NCBI GenBank assembly: GCA_905236835.1
Contig: CAJOQY010000156.1
Coordinates: 1 to 6,316, forward strand
Length of the DNA: 6,316 bases
Source: an uncultured Oscillibacter sp.
Lineage (GTDB): Bacteria > Bacillota > Clostridia > Oscillospirales > Oscillospiraceae
Reading direction: 5' to 3'
Below the pieces are notes generated by a model. It worked only from the letters and a program-made list of their open reading frames with translations, did no database searches and was not told the origin of the DNA. The position numbers and the translations under genes are program-made. Shown here piece by piece: positions 1 through 5,111 of this stretch (positions are counted from its first letter, which is position 1; each line of letters starts with the position of its first letter).

Positions 1-1509
1 ATGATAGTTCTTGACATTCTGGGCGCAATATGGAATTTCTTTGCCACGTACGTACTCCAGAAAGCCCCCTACATGGTCGGCTTCCTGACCCTGCTGGGCT
101 ACAGCCTCATGGGCAAGAAGTGGTACGACACGCTGGCCGGAACGCTCAAAGCCATTATCGGCATGCTGATTCTCAACGCCGGTTCCGCCGGACTGACCGG
201 GACTTTCCGCCCGATTCTCGCCGGACTGCGCGAACGCTTCAACCTCACCGCTTGCGTCACCGACCCCTACTACGGACAGAACGCCGTGCAGTCCGCCATG
301 GAGAGCCTCGGCAAGAGCTTCGCCGACACCATGATGTTACTGCTTGTCGCGTTCATCATCAACATTCTGCTTGTCCGCTTCAACCGTATCACGAAATGCC
401 GCGCCCTGTTCACGACCGGCCACGTGCAGGTACAGCAGGCCGCCACGGCGCTTTGGCTCCTCATTTTCGCACTGCCGCAACTGGCCGGAGACGGCGCGAG
501 CGTCCCCCTGCCGATGATGATTGTCATGTCGATTTTATTAGGCGCTTACTGGGCTGTCGGCGCGAACCTGACAATTAAGCCTATGCAGGAATTATCCGAC
601 GGCGCGGGATTCGCCATCGCCCATCAGCAGATGTTCGGCATTCGCTTAGGCTCTTTCTTGGCGGAAAAATTATTCGCCCCGAAAGACGGCAAAAAGCCGA
701 AAAAAGTCGGCGATATGGAAATGCCCGGTTTCTTCTCGATTTTTAACGAAAACATGGTCTGTACGGCGATTTTGATGACCGTATTCTTCGGGATTATTCT
801 GGCGATTATCGGCAAGCCGTATTTCGTCGCCGCCGGAAATATCGCGGAGTCCGAGAACTATGTCTGGTGGTGCTTTGACAAGTCTTTAAACTTCGCCGTG
901 TATCTCGCGATTCTGCAATTAGGCGTCCGGACGTTCGTCACGGAATTGACGGCGTCATTCCAAGGCATCGCGGATAAGCTCCTGCCGTCGTCCGTCCCCG
1001 GCGTGGACTGCGCCGTCTGCTTCGGTTTCGGCGACGCCAACGCCGTGACATTCGGATTCTTAGCCGGTCTCGTCGGACAGATTTTAGCCATTATCACTTT
1101 GATCGTGATCGGCTCCCCGACGATTGTTATCTGCGGATTCGTCCCGGTGTTCTTCGACAACGCCACGATTGGACTTGTCGCCAATGAAAAAGGCGGTTTG
1201 AAAGCCTGCTTAATTATCCCGTTCTTCTGCGGATTGATTCAGGTATTCGGCTCGGCGTTGATCGCGGGCTGGTGCGGACTGGCCGAATTCGGCGGCTATC
1301 TGGGTATGTTCGACTGGGCGACCGTCTGGCCGGCGTTCACGGTTATCATGAAATTCTTGGGCTATATCGGCGTGGCGCTTGTCGCCGTGATTTTACTCGC
1401 TATCCCGCAGATTGAGTATCGCATGGATCCCAAGGGTTATTTCTTAATCACGGAGGATTACGAGGCCTATAAAGAATACAAAGGCATTAAAAGCGAATAT
1501 GATGATTAA
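1..1509 (+). CDS. PTS EIIC permease, ascorbate-type (UlaA/SgaT family)
   Basis: This 502-residue integral membrane protein is the permease of a phosphotransferase system that takes up its substrate and phosphorylates it as it enters the cell. It is recognised from family motifs shared with E. coli UlaA: TGHVQVQQ at residues 139-146, DGAGFAIAHQQ at 200-210, GVRTFVTEL, and GVDCAV around Asp336. The chain has about ten to eleven hydrophobic segments and a short charged C-terminal tail. UlaA is about 465 residues, so this is a full-length, slightly long member. The ATG at base 1 lines up with the usual N-terminus, but nothing upstream is visible and its ribosome site cannot be judged. EIIB follows 93 bases downstream. 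The family is best known for L-ascorbate, but members with other or unknown substrates exist, so the substrate is not certain. Codon use changes clearly near base 530 (see findings). Confidence 0.92.
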   Translation: MIVLDILGAIWNFFATYVLQKAPYMVGFLTLLGYSLMGKKWYDTLAGTLKAIIGMLILNAGSAGLTGTFRPILAGLRERFNLTACVTDPYYGQNAVQSAMESLGKSFADTMMLLLVAFIINILLVRFNRITKCRALFTTGHVQVQQAATALWLLIFALPQLAGDGASVPLPMMIVMSILLGAYWAVGANLTIKPMQELSDGAGFAIAHQQMFGIRLGSFLAEKLFAPKDGKKPKKVGDMEMPGFFSIFNENMVCTAILMTVFFGIILAIIGKPYFVAAGNIAESENYVWWCFDKSLNFAVYLAILQLGVRTFVTELTASFQGIADKLLPSSVPGVDCAVCFGFGDANAVTFGFLAGLVGQILAIITLIVIGSPTIVICGFVPVFFDNATIGLVANEKGGLKACLIIPFFCGLIQVFGSALIAGWCGLAEFGGYLGMFDWATVWPAFTVIMKFLGYIGVALVAVILLAIPQIEYRMDPKGYFLITEDYEAYKEYKGIKSEYDD

Positions 1510-1538
1510 AATATAATAAAATATAAATTATCAAAATC

Positions 1539-1557
1539 CGGGGGCGTCATGCCCCCG
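1539..1557 (+). other. intercistronic GC-rich stem-loop between EIIC and EIIB
   Basis: A perfect 7-bp stem (CGGGGGC pairing with GCCCCCG) closes a 5-base loop, 30 bases after the EIIC stop codon. No T-run follows it; the next bases are GCGGGATGAAAAATC, so it does not look like an intrinsic terminator. Hairpins of this kind between operon genes often protect the upstream mRNA from 3' exonucleases or set the ratio of the two products. That role here is inference. Confidence 0.6.
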
Positions 1558-1588
1558 CGGGATGAAAAATCTAAAATATTTTGATTGC

Positions 1589-1594
1589 GAGGAG
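1589..1594 (+). promoter_or_regulatory. ribosome binding site that fixes the EIIB start
   Basis: GAGGAG lies 8 bases before the ATG at 1603. A longer reading from a TTG at 1585 would place this Shine-Dalgarno sequence inside the coding region, so the ATG at 1603 is the better start. Confidence 0.8.
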
Positions 1595-1602
1595 AAATCA
1601 TT

Positions 1603-1914
1603 ATGGCGAAAATGGATAACAAGAAATTCATGGTCTGCTGCGCGAACGGCGCGGGTTCGTCCCTGATGATGAAAATGACGCTGCAGAAAGTGCTGAAAAA
1701 GCATAACATCACCCCGGCGAATCTGCATCACTGCGCGCTGTCCGAGGGCAAAACCGCCGCCGCCAATTTCGATGTCGTGTTCTGCGCCCGCAACTTCGCC
1801 AAGATGTTCGACGACGCCCAGAAGAAAGGCACGGTCGTTCTCGGTCTGCGGAATATCATGTCCGACAAAGAGATGGAAGCGGCGATGAAAGACGCCGGCC
1901 TGCTCGACGATTAA
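1603..1914 (+). CDS. PTS EIIB component, ascorbate-type (UlaB-like)
   Basis: This 103-residue cytoplasmic protein is the phosphocarrier that receives phosphate from EIIA on a cysteine and passes it to the substrate bound in EIIC. The active-site loop is CCANGAGSSLMMK; by comparison with UlaB (CGNGQGSSMIMK) the phosphorylated residue should be Cys13, with Cys12 an extra neighbour. The later segment VVLGLRNIMSDKEM matches the VVGVRNMLS region of UlaB. Length is typical of the family, which is about 100 residues. It follows the EIIC gene with a hairpin between them and is closed by a strong terminator, so it is the last gene of this transcript. No EIIA gene follows, unlike E. coli ulaABC; EIIA may lie upstream of the window or elsewhere in the genome. 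Confidence 0.93.
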   Translation: MAKMDNKKFMVCCANGAGSSLMMKMTLQKVLKKHNITPANLHHCALSEGKTAAANFDVVFCARNFAKMFDDAQKKGTVVLGLRNIMSDKEMEAAMKDAGLLDD

Positions 1915-1928
1915 AGTTTTCACGTTTT

Positions 1929-1969
1929 CCGGCGGAATCGTCCTTCCCGGCTGATTCCGCCGGTTTTTT
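1929..1969 (+). terminator. intrinsic terminator of the PTS operon
   Basis: A perfect 11-bp stem (CCGGCGGAATC, 1929-1939, with GATTCCGCCGG, 1953-1963) encloses a 13-base loop and is followed directly by six T residues (1964-1969). It begins 14 bases after the EIIB stop. This is a textbook rho-independent terminator reading in the + direction. Confidence 0.95.
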
Positions 1970-2044
1970 CGCGTTTTCCGGATATAGATTTTATATTTTT
2001 TTTCGCGCTTCCCCGGATATGGATTTTATATTTTTTTCGCGCTT
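1964..2044 (+). repeat. 34-bp-periodic T-tract/CGCG repeats
   Basis: Two near-identical tandem copies occupy 1978-2010 and 2013-2044. They share CCGGATAT, then GATTTTATAT, a run of 8 or 7 T, and CGCGCTT. They differ by one A/G substitution and one T. The terminator tail itself (TTTTTTCGCG, 1964-1973) is a third, partial copy of the last module, and the CGCG of the three modules ends at 1973, 2007 and 2041, exactly 34 bases apart. The block lies between the PTS terminator and the next promoter. No gene is seen in it. Confidence 0.8.
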
Positions 2045-2058
2045 TTTAAACAGCCCTC

Positions 2059-2087
2059 TTGATTTTAATTTAACCAAGTATTATAAT
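2059..2087 (+). promoter_or_regulatory. sigma-A-like promoter of the HAD/DeoR/Cof unit
   Basis: TTGATT (2059-2064) and a perfect TATAAT (2082-2087) are separated by 17 bases. The expected start point is about 2093-2095, only a few bases before the ATG at 2097. The preceding T-tract repeats may act as AT-rich upstream DNA. It is the only convincing promoter seen before the three-gene unit that ends at the terminator at 4586-4611. Confidence 0.75.
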
Positions 2088-2096
2088 TTATTTATT

Positions 2097-2858
2097 ATGA
2101 AAATAAAATCTGTGATTTTTGATCTGGACAATACGATTTATAATTATGATTACGCGCACGAAATCGCCTTCGGCGCGCTGTGCGAATACGCCGAGCGTAT
2201 GTTTGGCGTATCGAAAGACGAATTCCGCGCCTTGCACCGTCAGGCGATGGAAGAGCAATTGGCCCGAACAGGGTACGAATGCGCCGCCATTCACAGCCGT
2301 TTGATACGCTATCAGATCATATTGGAATATTTGCGGCAGCCGTATGATCTCGCGCCGGATATGCTGAACAGTTACTGGCCGGTATTTTTACAAAATCTGC
2401 GTCCGGAACCCGGCATTCGTGATTGTTTGATAAATTTAAAACGGGAAAATTATATACTCGGCGTCGGAACGAATATGACGGCGGATTATCAATATGAAAA
2501 ATTGAAGCGTCTGGATATGGCGCGTTTGTTTGATTTTCTTGTCACGAGTGAGGAAGTCAACTCCGAAAAGCCGGATGCGAAAATATTTCAATATTGCGCG
2601 AAAAAAGCCGGATTCCCGGAGGCGCGATGCGCGTTTGTCGGCGACAGCTTCGCGCATGATATAACCGGCGCGCGAAACGCGGGCATGATTCCCATTTGGT
2701 ACTGTCCCGCTTTTGACGATCATCCCGCTTCCGGCAATATCGGCAAGGAGAACGCGGCGTGGACAGATACCAAACGCCCGAACACAATCCCGGACGGCGT
2801 GTTTCTTCTGCGTCATTTCGCCGATCTGCCCGCTTTATTACGCAAGATTAATATATAA
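2097..2858 (+). CDS. HAD-superfamily hydrolase, subfamily IA (pyrimidine 5'-nucleotidase/YjjG-like)
   Basis: This 253-residue cytoplasmic protein is a probable phosphatase of a small phosphorylated metabolite. All four HAD motifs are present: FDLDNT with nucleophile Asp9 and acid/base Asp11, Thr125 in GVGTNMT, Lys158 in SEKPDAKIF, and GDSFAHDITGARNAG with Asp183 and Asp188 for magnesium. A helical cap of about 100 residues sits between motifs I and II. The start at 2097 puts motif I at the usual distance from the N-terminus. An in-frame ATG at 2019 would add 26 residues encoded by the upstream repeat and promoter, which is unlikely. No Shine-Dalgarno sequence precedes 2097, in keeping with a leaderless mRNA. 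The DeoR-family gene follows after 45 bases. DLDNT-type members include nucleotide and sugar phosphatases, so the substrate is unknown. Confidence 0.88.
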   Translation: MKIKSVIFDLDNTIYNYDYAHEIAFGALCEYAERMFGVSKDEFRALHRQAMEEQLARTGYECAAIHSRLIRYQIILEYLRQPYDLAPDMLNSYWPVFLQNLRPEPGIRDCLINLKRENYILGVGTNMTADYQYEKLKRLDMARLFDFLVTSEEVNSEKPDAKIFQYCAKKAGFPEARCAFVGDSFAHDITGARNAGMIPIWYCPAFDDHPASGNIGKENAAWTDTKRPNTIPDGVFLLRHFADLPALLRKINI

Positions 2859-2890
2859 ATATAAATCTCCGGACGGATTTTGAAACGCAA

Positions 2891-2897
2891 AGGGGGA
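2891..2897 (+). promoter_or_regulatory. ribosome binding site that fixes the DeoR-family start
   Basis: AGGGGGA ends 6 bases before the ATG at 2904. A TTG at 2880 in the same frame would start before this site and has no Shine-Dalgarno of its own, so 2904 is preferred. Confidence 0.75.
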
Positions 2898-2903
2898 CAC
2901 GGC

Positions 2904-3686
2904 ATGAAACAGGGACGCCAGACCGTAGATACCCGCCGGGCGAGGATTCTCGCGTTAATCCGGGAACGGCAAAAAATCAAAGTGGAAGAATTGTCAATCC
3001 TGTTTGGCGTGTCCCTGATGACGATCCGCCGGGATTTGCGCGCGCTGGAAGATACGGGGCAGATCGGCAGGTTTTACGGCGGGGCCAGCGTGGAGCCATA
3101 CGCGGTTTCCGTGACGGAACGGGATGACGTGGCGTTTTATCGCGATTTCATCAGCCGCCGCGCCGCTGATTTCGTCGAATCCGGCGACCGGATTTTTATC
3201 AACGGCAGTCAGACCGCGCTCGCGTTACTGCGCTATATCAGCCGCGAACCCGTGCAGGTATTCACGAACAACGGGCTTGCCATTGGAAACGCTTATCCGT
3301 CCGGCGTGGAAGTCAGTGTCTCCGGCGGGATTTTGCGGGGGAACAGTCCCGTCATGACGGGGGACTGCGCCATGAGAAATCTATTAATGACGCAGGCGGA
3401 CAAGGCTTTCATGGGCTGTTCCGGCATTTCTCCCGACGGGGAGATTTTATGCGATATTCCCACGGAACTGGGTATCAATGAAACCATGATCAGTCACGCG
3501 TATCAGTATTACATTCTCGCGGATCATACTAAGATCGGCAAAACCGGCGCTTACGCCAGTTTCGCCCTTGAAACCGCCGGGACCATTATCACGGACGAAC
3601 TCGCGCCGCCTGTCGTAATCGAACGCCTGAAAAATCTGGGCATGAAAGTCGTGCGGGTATCCAAACCCGCCGTCTTGCCTGTCTGA
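2904..3686 (+). CDS. DeoR/GlpR-family transcriptional repressor
   Basis: This 260-residue DNA-binding protein has the standard DeoR layout. Residues about 11-63 form a winged helix-turn-helix, with VEELSILFGVSLMTIRRDLRAL as the helix-turn-helix core (recognition helix from about Ser37) and the wing ending at FYGGASV. The rest is a DeoR C-terminal sensor domain of the ISOCOT fold, with the stretches DFVESGDRIFINGSQTALAL, TNNGLAIGN, SGGILRGN and ILADHTKIG. Family members usually bind a phosphorylated sugar and control nearby sugar genes. Length is typical. It lies between two HAD phosphatase genes and just after a PTS; E. coli ula genes are also controlled by a DeoR-family protein (UlaR). Control of the PTS and of its own operon is therefore plausible but inferred. 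The true effector is not visible from sequence. Confidence 0.93.
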   Translation: MKQGRQTVDTRRARILALIRERQKIKVEELSILFGVSLMTIRRDLRALEDTGQIGRFYGGASVEPYAVSVTERDDVAFYRDFISRRAADFVESGDRIFINGSQTALALLRYISREPVQVFTNNGLAIGNAYPSGVEVSVSGGILRGNSPVMTGDCAMRNLLMTQADKAFMGCSGISPDGEILCDIPTELGINETMISHAYQYYILADHTKIGKTGAYASFALETAGTIITDELAPPVVIERLKNLGMKVVRVSKPAVLPV

Positions 3687-3725
3687 TTCGATTGATCGAA
3701 AATCATCTGAAATCATAAGAAATCG
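3687..3725 (+). promoter_or_regulatory. possible operator: palindrome plus three 10-bp-phased AAATC repeats
   Basis: In the 60-base gap before the Cof-type gene there is a perfect inverted repeat, TTCGAT-TG-ATCGAA (3687-3700). It overlaps a direct repeat AAATCAT at 3700, AAATCAT at 3710 and AAATCGA at 3720, spaced exactly 10 bp, about one helical turn. No convincing -35 box is found at the right distance from the TATAAT at 3735, so a promoter is not claimed. A binding site for the adjacent DeoR-family protein is a guess. Confidence 0.35.
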
Positions 3726-3746
3726 AAGGGGAGATATAATATTATT

Positions 3747-4568
3747 ATGGAATCAAAAATATTATTTCTTGATTTGGACGGCACGCTGCTGAACGATCAA
3801 AAACGCATCTCTCCGGAAAATCAACAGGCCGTTCATCTGGCGTTGTCGCGCGGACATCGCGTCGTGATCGCGTCGGGCCGGCCTTTGAAAAGCGCGATTA
3901 TACAGGCGGAAGCCATCGGACTGGACGGACCCGGCTGTTACTTAATCGCCTACAATGGCGCGGTTATTTATGACTGCGCGAAAAAACAGGAAATTTTTCG
4001 CCGTACTCTTGATTTAGACAGTTTATACGCCCTGTTCGACGAGGCGAACCGGCGCAAGATTTATATCCAGACTTACGACGGCGATGACGTGATACTCGAA
4101 AGCCGCAACAGTTCTGAAATCGCCCGCCGCTATTGCTCTTTGATTGACATGAGTTTCCGCGTGGTTGATAATATCCGGGAAGAATTGTCCGGACCGCCGC
4201 CGAAAGCCCTCTTGATTGATTTCGAGGGGCGGATGTTTACGGAACCTATGCGGAAATGGATTGTATCCAATCTCGCCGGACGCGTGGACACGTTTTTTTC
4301 CAGCGCGTATTATCTGGAAGCCGTCGCGGCGGGACAGAACAAGGGCCGCGCGGTACTGGATTTATGTCAGTTATTACATTTTCCGGTCCGCAACACCGTC
4401 GCCGCCGGGGATGAGGCGAATGACATTCCCATGATCCGGACAGCCGGGATCGGCGCGGCGATGAAAAACGCGTCCCCGGACGTGAAAGCCGCCTCCAATT
4501 ACGTCACGCGCCGGGATAATAATCATGACGGCGTCGCGGAAATTATTTATCATTTTTTATTGGAATAA
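3747..4568 (+). CDS. Cof-type HAD-IIB sugar-phosphate phosphatase
   Basis: This 273-residue cytoplasmic protein belongs to the Cof/YidA group of HAD phosphatases, which hydrolyse sugar phosphates, flavin mononucleotide or related small molecules. Motif I is FLDLDGTLL with Asp9 and Asp11. Motif II is ASGRP at residues 42-46 (Ser43). YNGA at 69-72 precedes the large C2 cap. Motif III is Lys199 in GQNKGRAV, and motif IV is GDEANDIPM at 221-229 with Asp222 and Asp226. Length is typical and all catalytic residues are present. The start is preceded by AAGGGGAG (3726-3733), a strong Shine-Dalgarno sequence set rather far from the ATG (about 13 bases). It is the last gene of the HAD/DeoR unit and ends just before an intrinsic terminator. 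The substrate cannot be told; context suggests a phosphosugar. Confidence 0.92.
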   Translation: MESKILFLDLDGTLLNDQKRISPENQQAVHLALSRGHRVVIASGRPLKSAIIQAEAIGLDGPGCYLIAYNGAVIYDCAKKQEIFRRTLDLDSLYALFDEANRRKIYIQTYDGDDVILESRNSSEIARRYCSLIDMSFRVVDNIREELSGPPPKALLIDFEGRMFTEPMRKWIVSNLAGRVDTFFSSAYYLEAVAAGQNKGRAVLDLCQLLHFPVRNTVAAGDEANDIPMIRTAGIGAAMKNASPDVKAASNYVTRRDNNHDGVAEIIYHFLLE

Positions 4569-4585
4569 TATTATTTTATCATCTT

Positions 4586-4611
4586 TCCCCCCTGTCAGGG
4601 GGGATTTTTTT
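4586..4611 (+). terminator. intrinsic terminator of the HAD/DeoR/Cof unit
   Basis: TCCCCCCT (4586-4593) pairs with AGGGGGGA (4597-4604) in a perfect 8-bp stem with a 3-base loop, followed at once by seven T residues (4605-4611). It lies 17 bases after the Cof-type stop codon and reads in the + direction. On the - strand no U-run would follow, so it is one-way. Confidence 0.93.
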
Positions 4612-4632
4612 ATTCCCATTTCAAAAATTATG

Positions 4633-4680
4633 TCGAATTTGTAATATTTCCATAAACAAAAATCGAATTTGTAATATTCC
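4633..4680 (+). repeat. 18-bp direct repeats upstream of the GntR/ABC promoter
   Basis: TCGAATTTGTAATATTTC (4633-4650) and TCGAATTTGTAATATTCC (4663-4680) match at 17 of 18 bases and are spaced 30 bp start to start, about three helical turns. The second ends 15 bases before the -35 box. That placement suits an activator or other regulator. The first copy starts within TGTCGAA (4631-4637), which matches the published Spo0A box core TGNCGAA; the second reads AATCGAA there. Confidence 0.7.
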
Positions 4681-4695
4681 TGTAAAATAAAAGGC

Positions 4696-4724
4696 TTGAC
4701 AAGGGGGAGATTCTGTGCTATCCT
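4696..4724 (+). promoter_or_regulatory. sigma-A-like promoter of the microprotein/GntR/ABC operon
   Basis: A perfect TTGACA (4696-4701), a 17-base spacer and TATCCT (4719-4724) preceded by TG at 4716-4717 give a strong -35 with an extended -10. The start point is expected at about 4731, leaving a leader of about 107 bases before the first small gene. An inverted repeat covers the start point. Confidence 0.85.
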
Positions 4725-4725
4725 A

Positions 4726-4758
4726 ACTGTACTAAAACACTTAATACAGTTAATACAG
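4726..4758 (+). promoter_or_regulatory. probable operator for the YtrA-type GntR repressor
   Basis: ACTGTACTAA (4726-4735) and TTAATACAGT (4741-4750) form an inverted repeat with 9 of 10 matching pairs around a 5-base centre. The right half, TTAATACAG, is repeated immediately (4750-4758), so there is one left and two right half-sites. The site begins one base after the -10 box and covers the predicted start point, the classic position for a repressor. A GntR gene lies in the same operon, so autoregulation is the natural reading; binding itself is inferred. Confidence 0.7.
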
Positions 4759-4838
4759 ATAGCGCGAATCATACGGCAAGACAAACGAGATAGATTAGAA
4801 AAATATAAAAATATATAGAGAGAAAGGAAAGATATACT

Positions 4839-4919
4839 ATGATGGCATCCGTATTTCTGATGGGCGCGCTGGGGCTGTCCTTCGGGATCGTTCTGGCTCT
4901 GATTCTCGCGGGACGCTGA
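4839..4919 (+). CDS. 26-aa single-helix membrane microprotein, first gene of the GntR/ABC operon
   Basis: A very short open frame encodes MMASVFLMGALGLSFG followed by IVLALILAGR. Nearly the whole chain is hydrophobic, with no charge before the final Arg, so it should be one transmembrane helix. A Shine-Dalgarno-like AAAGGA (4823-4828) sits 10 bases before the ATG at 4839; a second ATG at 4842 is also possible. It is the first frame behind the operon promoter and operator. I do not recognise a named family. In B. subtilis the ytr operon also opens with a small peptide gene (ytrG, 45 aa, unknown function) before the GntR gene ytrA, which supports it being real. The last 20 residues align without gaps with those of the next microprotein, including the Gly-Arg end. 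It could instead be a translated leader with no peptide function. Confidence 0.6.
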   Translation: MMASVFLMGALGLSFGIVLALILAGR

Positions 4920-5006
4920 TAAAAATAATCAAATCAATAAATTATAAAAATATAAATAATAAAAAATCCAAATCGGGATATGAAATCTTCCGGAGGTGCG
5001 GATAAT
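4920..5006 (+). other. AT-rich spacer between the two microprotein genes
   Basis: This 87-base gap is very AT-rich up to about 4970. I see no terminator or clear promoter in it. Just before the second microprotein, TCCG (4989-4992) can pair with CGGA (4999-5002), leaving part of the Shine-Dalgarno sequence in a 6-base loop; the 4-bp stem is too short to call a switch. Confidence 0.4.
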
Positions 5007-5096
5007 ATGCTTACTATGACATTTGTCGTCAATCTTTTCATCGGCCTGAGCGTTACCACGGGACTGACCATGGCGGCCACTTGGCCGGGACGGTGA
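5007..5096 (+). CDS. 29-aa hydrophobic microprotein, second gene of the GntR/ABC operon
   Basis: This short frame encodes MLTMTFVVNLFIGLSVTTGL followed by TMAATWPGR. Residues about 4-25 are hydrophobic or small and uncharged, enough for one transmembrane helix, and the only charged residue is the last Arg. The ribosome site is excellent: GGAGGTG (4992-4998) with 8 bases before the ATG, stronger than that of the first microprotein. This is the main evidence for translation. Its TGA stop overlaps the Shine-Dalgarno sequence of the GntR gene, so the two genes may be translationally coupled. Aligned with the upstream 26-aa peptide over the last 20 residues, six positions are identical and most others are similar, which suggests an old duplication or a shared role. 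The family is not recognised. Confidence 0.68.
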   Translation: MLTMTFVVNLFIGLSVTTGLTMAATWPGR

Positions 5097-5100
5097 GGAG
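5095..5100 (+). promoter_or_regulatory. GntR ribosome binding site overlapping the microprotein stop codon
   Basis: GAGGAG begins inside the TGA stop (5094-5096) of the 29-aa gene and lies 11 bases before the GntR ATG at 5112. Ribosomes finishing the microprotein would clear or occupy this site, so repressor synthesis may depend on microprotein translation. Confidence 0.7.
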
Positions 5101-5111
5101 CGAAGTAGATT

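Noticed and set aside
1531..1923. 130-codon - strand frame opposite the EIIB gene
   Set aside because: It lies opposite a clear PTS EIIB gene with catalytic cysteine and ribosome site, and shows no protein family features.
1964..2044. CRISPR-like repeat array
   Set aside because: The copies are adjacent with almost no spacer, only two full units exist, and no cas gene is present.
2019..2096. 26-residue N-terminal extension of the HAD phosphatase from an ATG at 2019
   Set aside because: The extension would be encoded by the T-tract repeat and the promoter, has no ribosome site, and pushes the DLDNT motif unusually far from the N-terminus.
3735..3740. TATAAT just before the Cof-type gene as a -10 box
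   Set aside because: No -35-like sequence lies 16-18 bases upstream (TTGATC at 3692 is far too distant), and the box would overlap the ribosome site region.
3736..4574. Same 10-bp palindrome ATAATATTAT on both sides of the Cof-type gene (3736-3745 and 4565-4574)
   Set aside because: It is pure A/T low-complexity sequence, common by chance in these AT-rich gaps, and no other mobile-element feature accompanies it.
4557..4784. 75-codon frame on the - strand across the gap before the GntR operon
   Set aside because: It runs through the intrinsic terminator, the direct repeats, the promoter and the operator. Those signals explain the sequence better, and the product resembles no known protein.
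4741..4838. Riboswitch or T-box in the leader before the first microprotein
   Set aside because: The leader of about 107 bases shows no stable stem set or conserved riboswitch core, and no terminator hairpin precedes the first gene.
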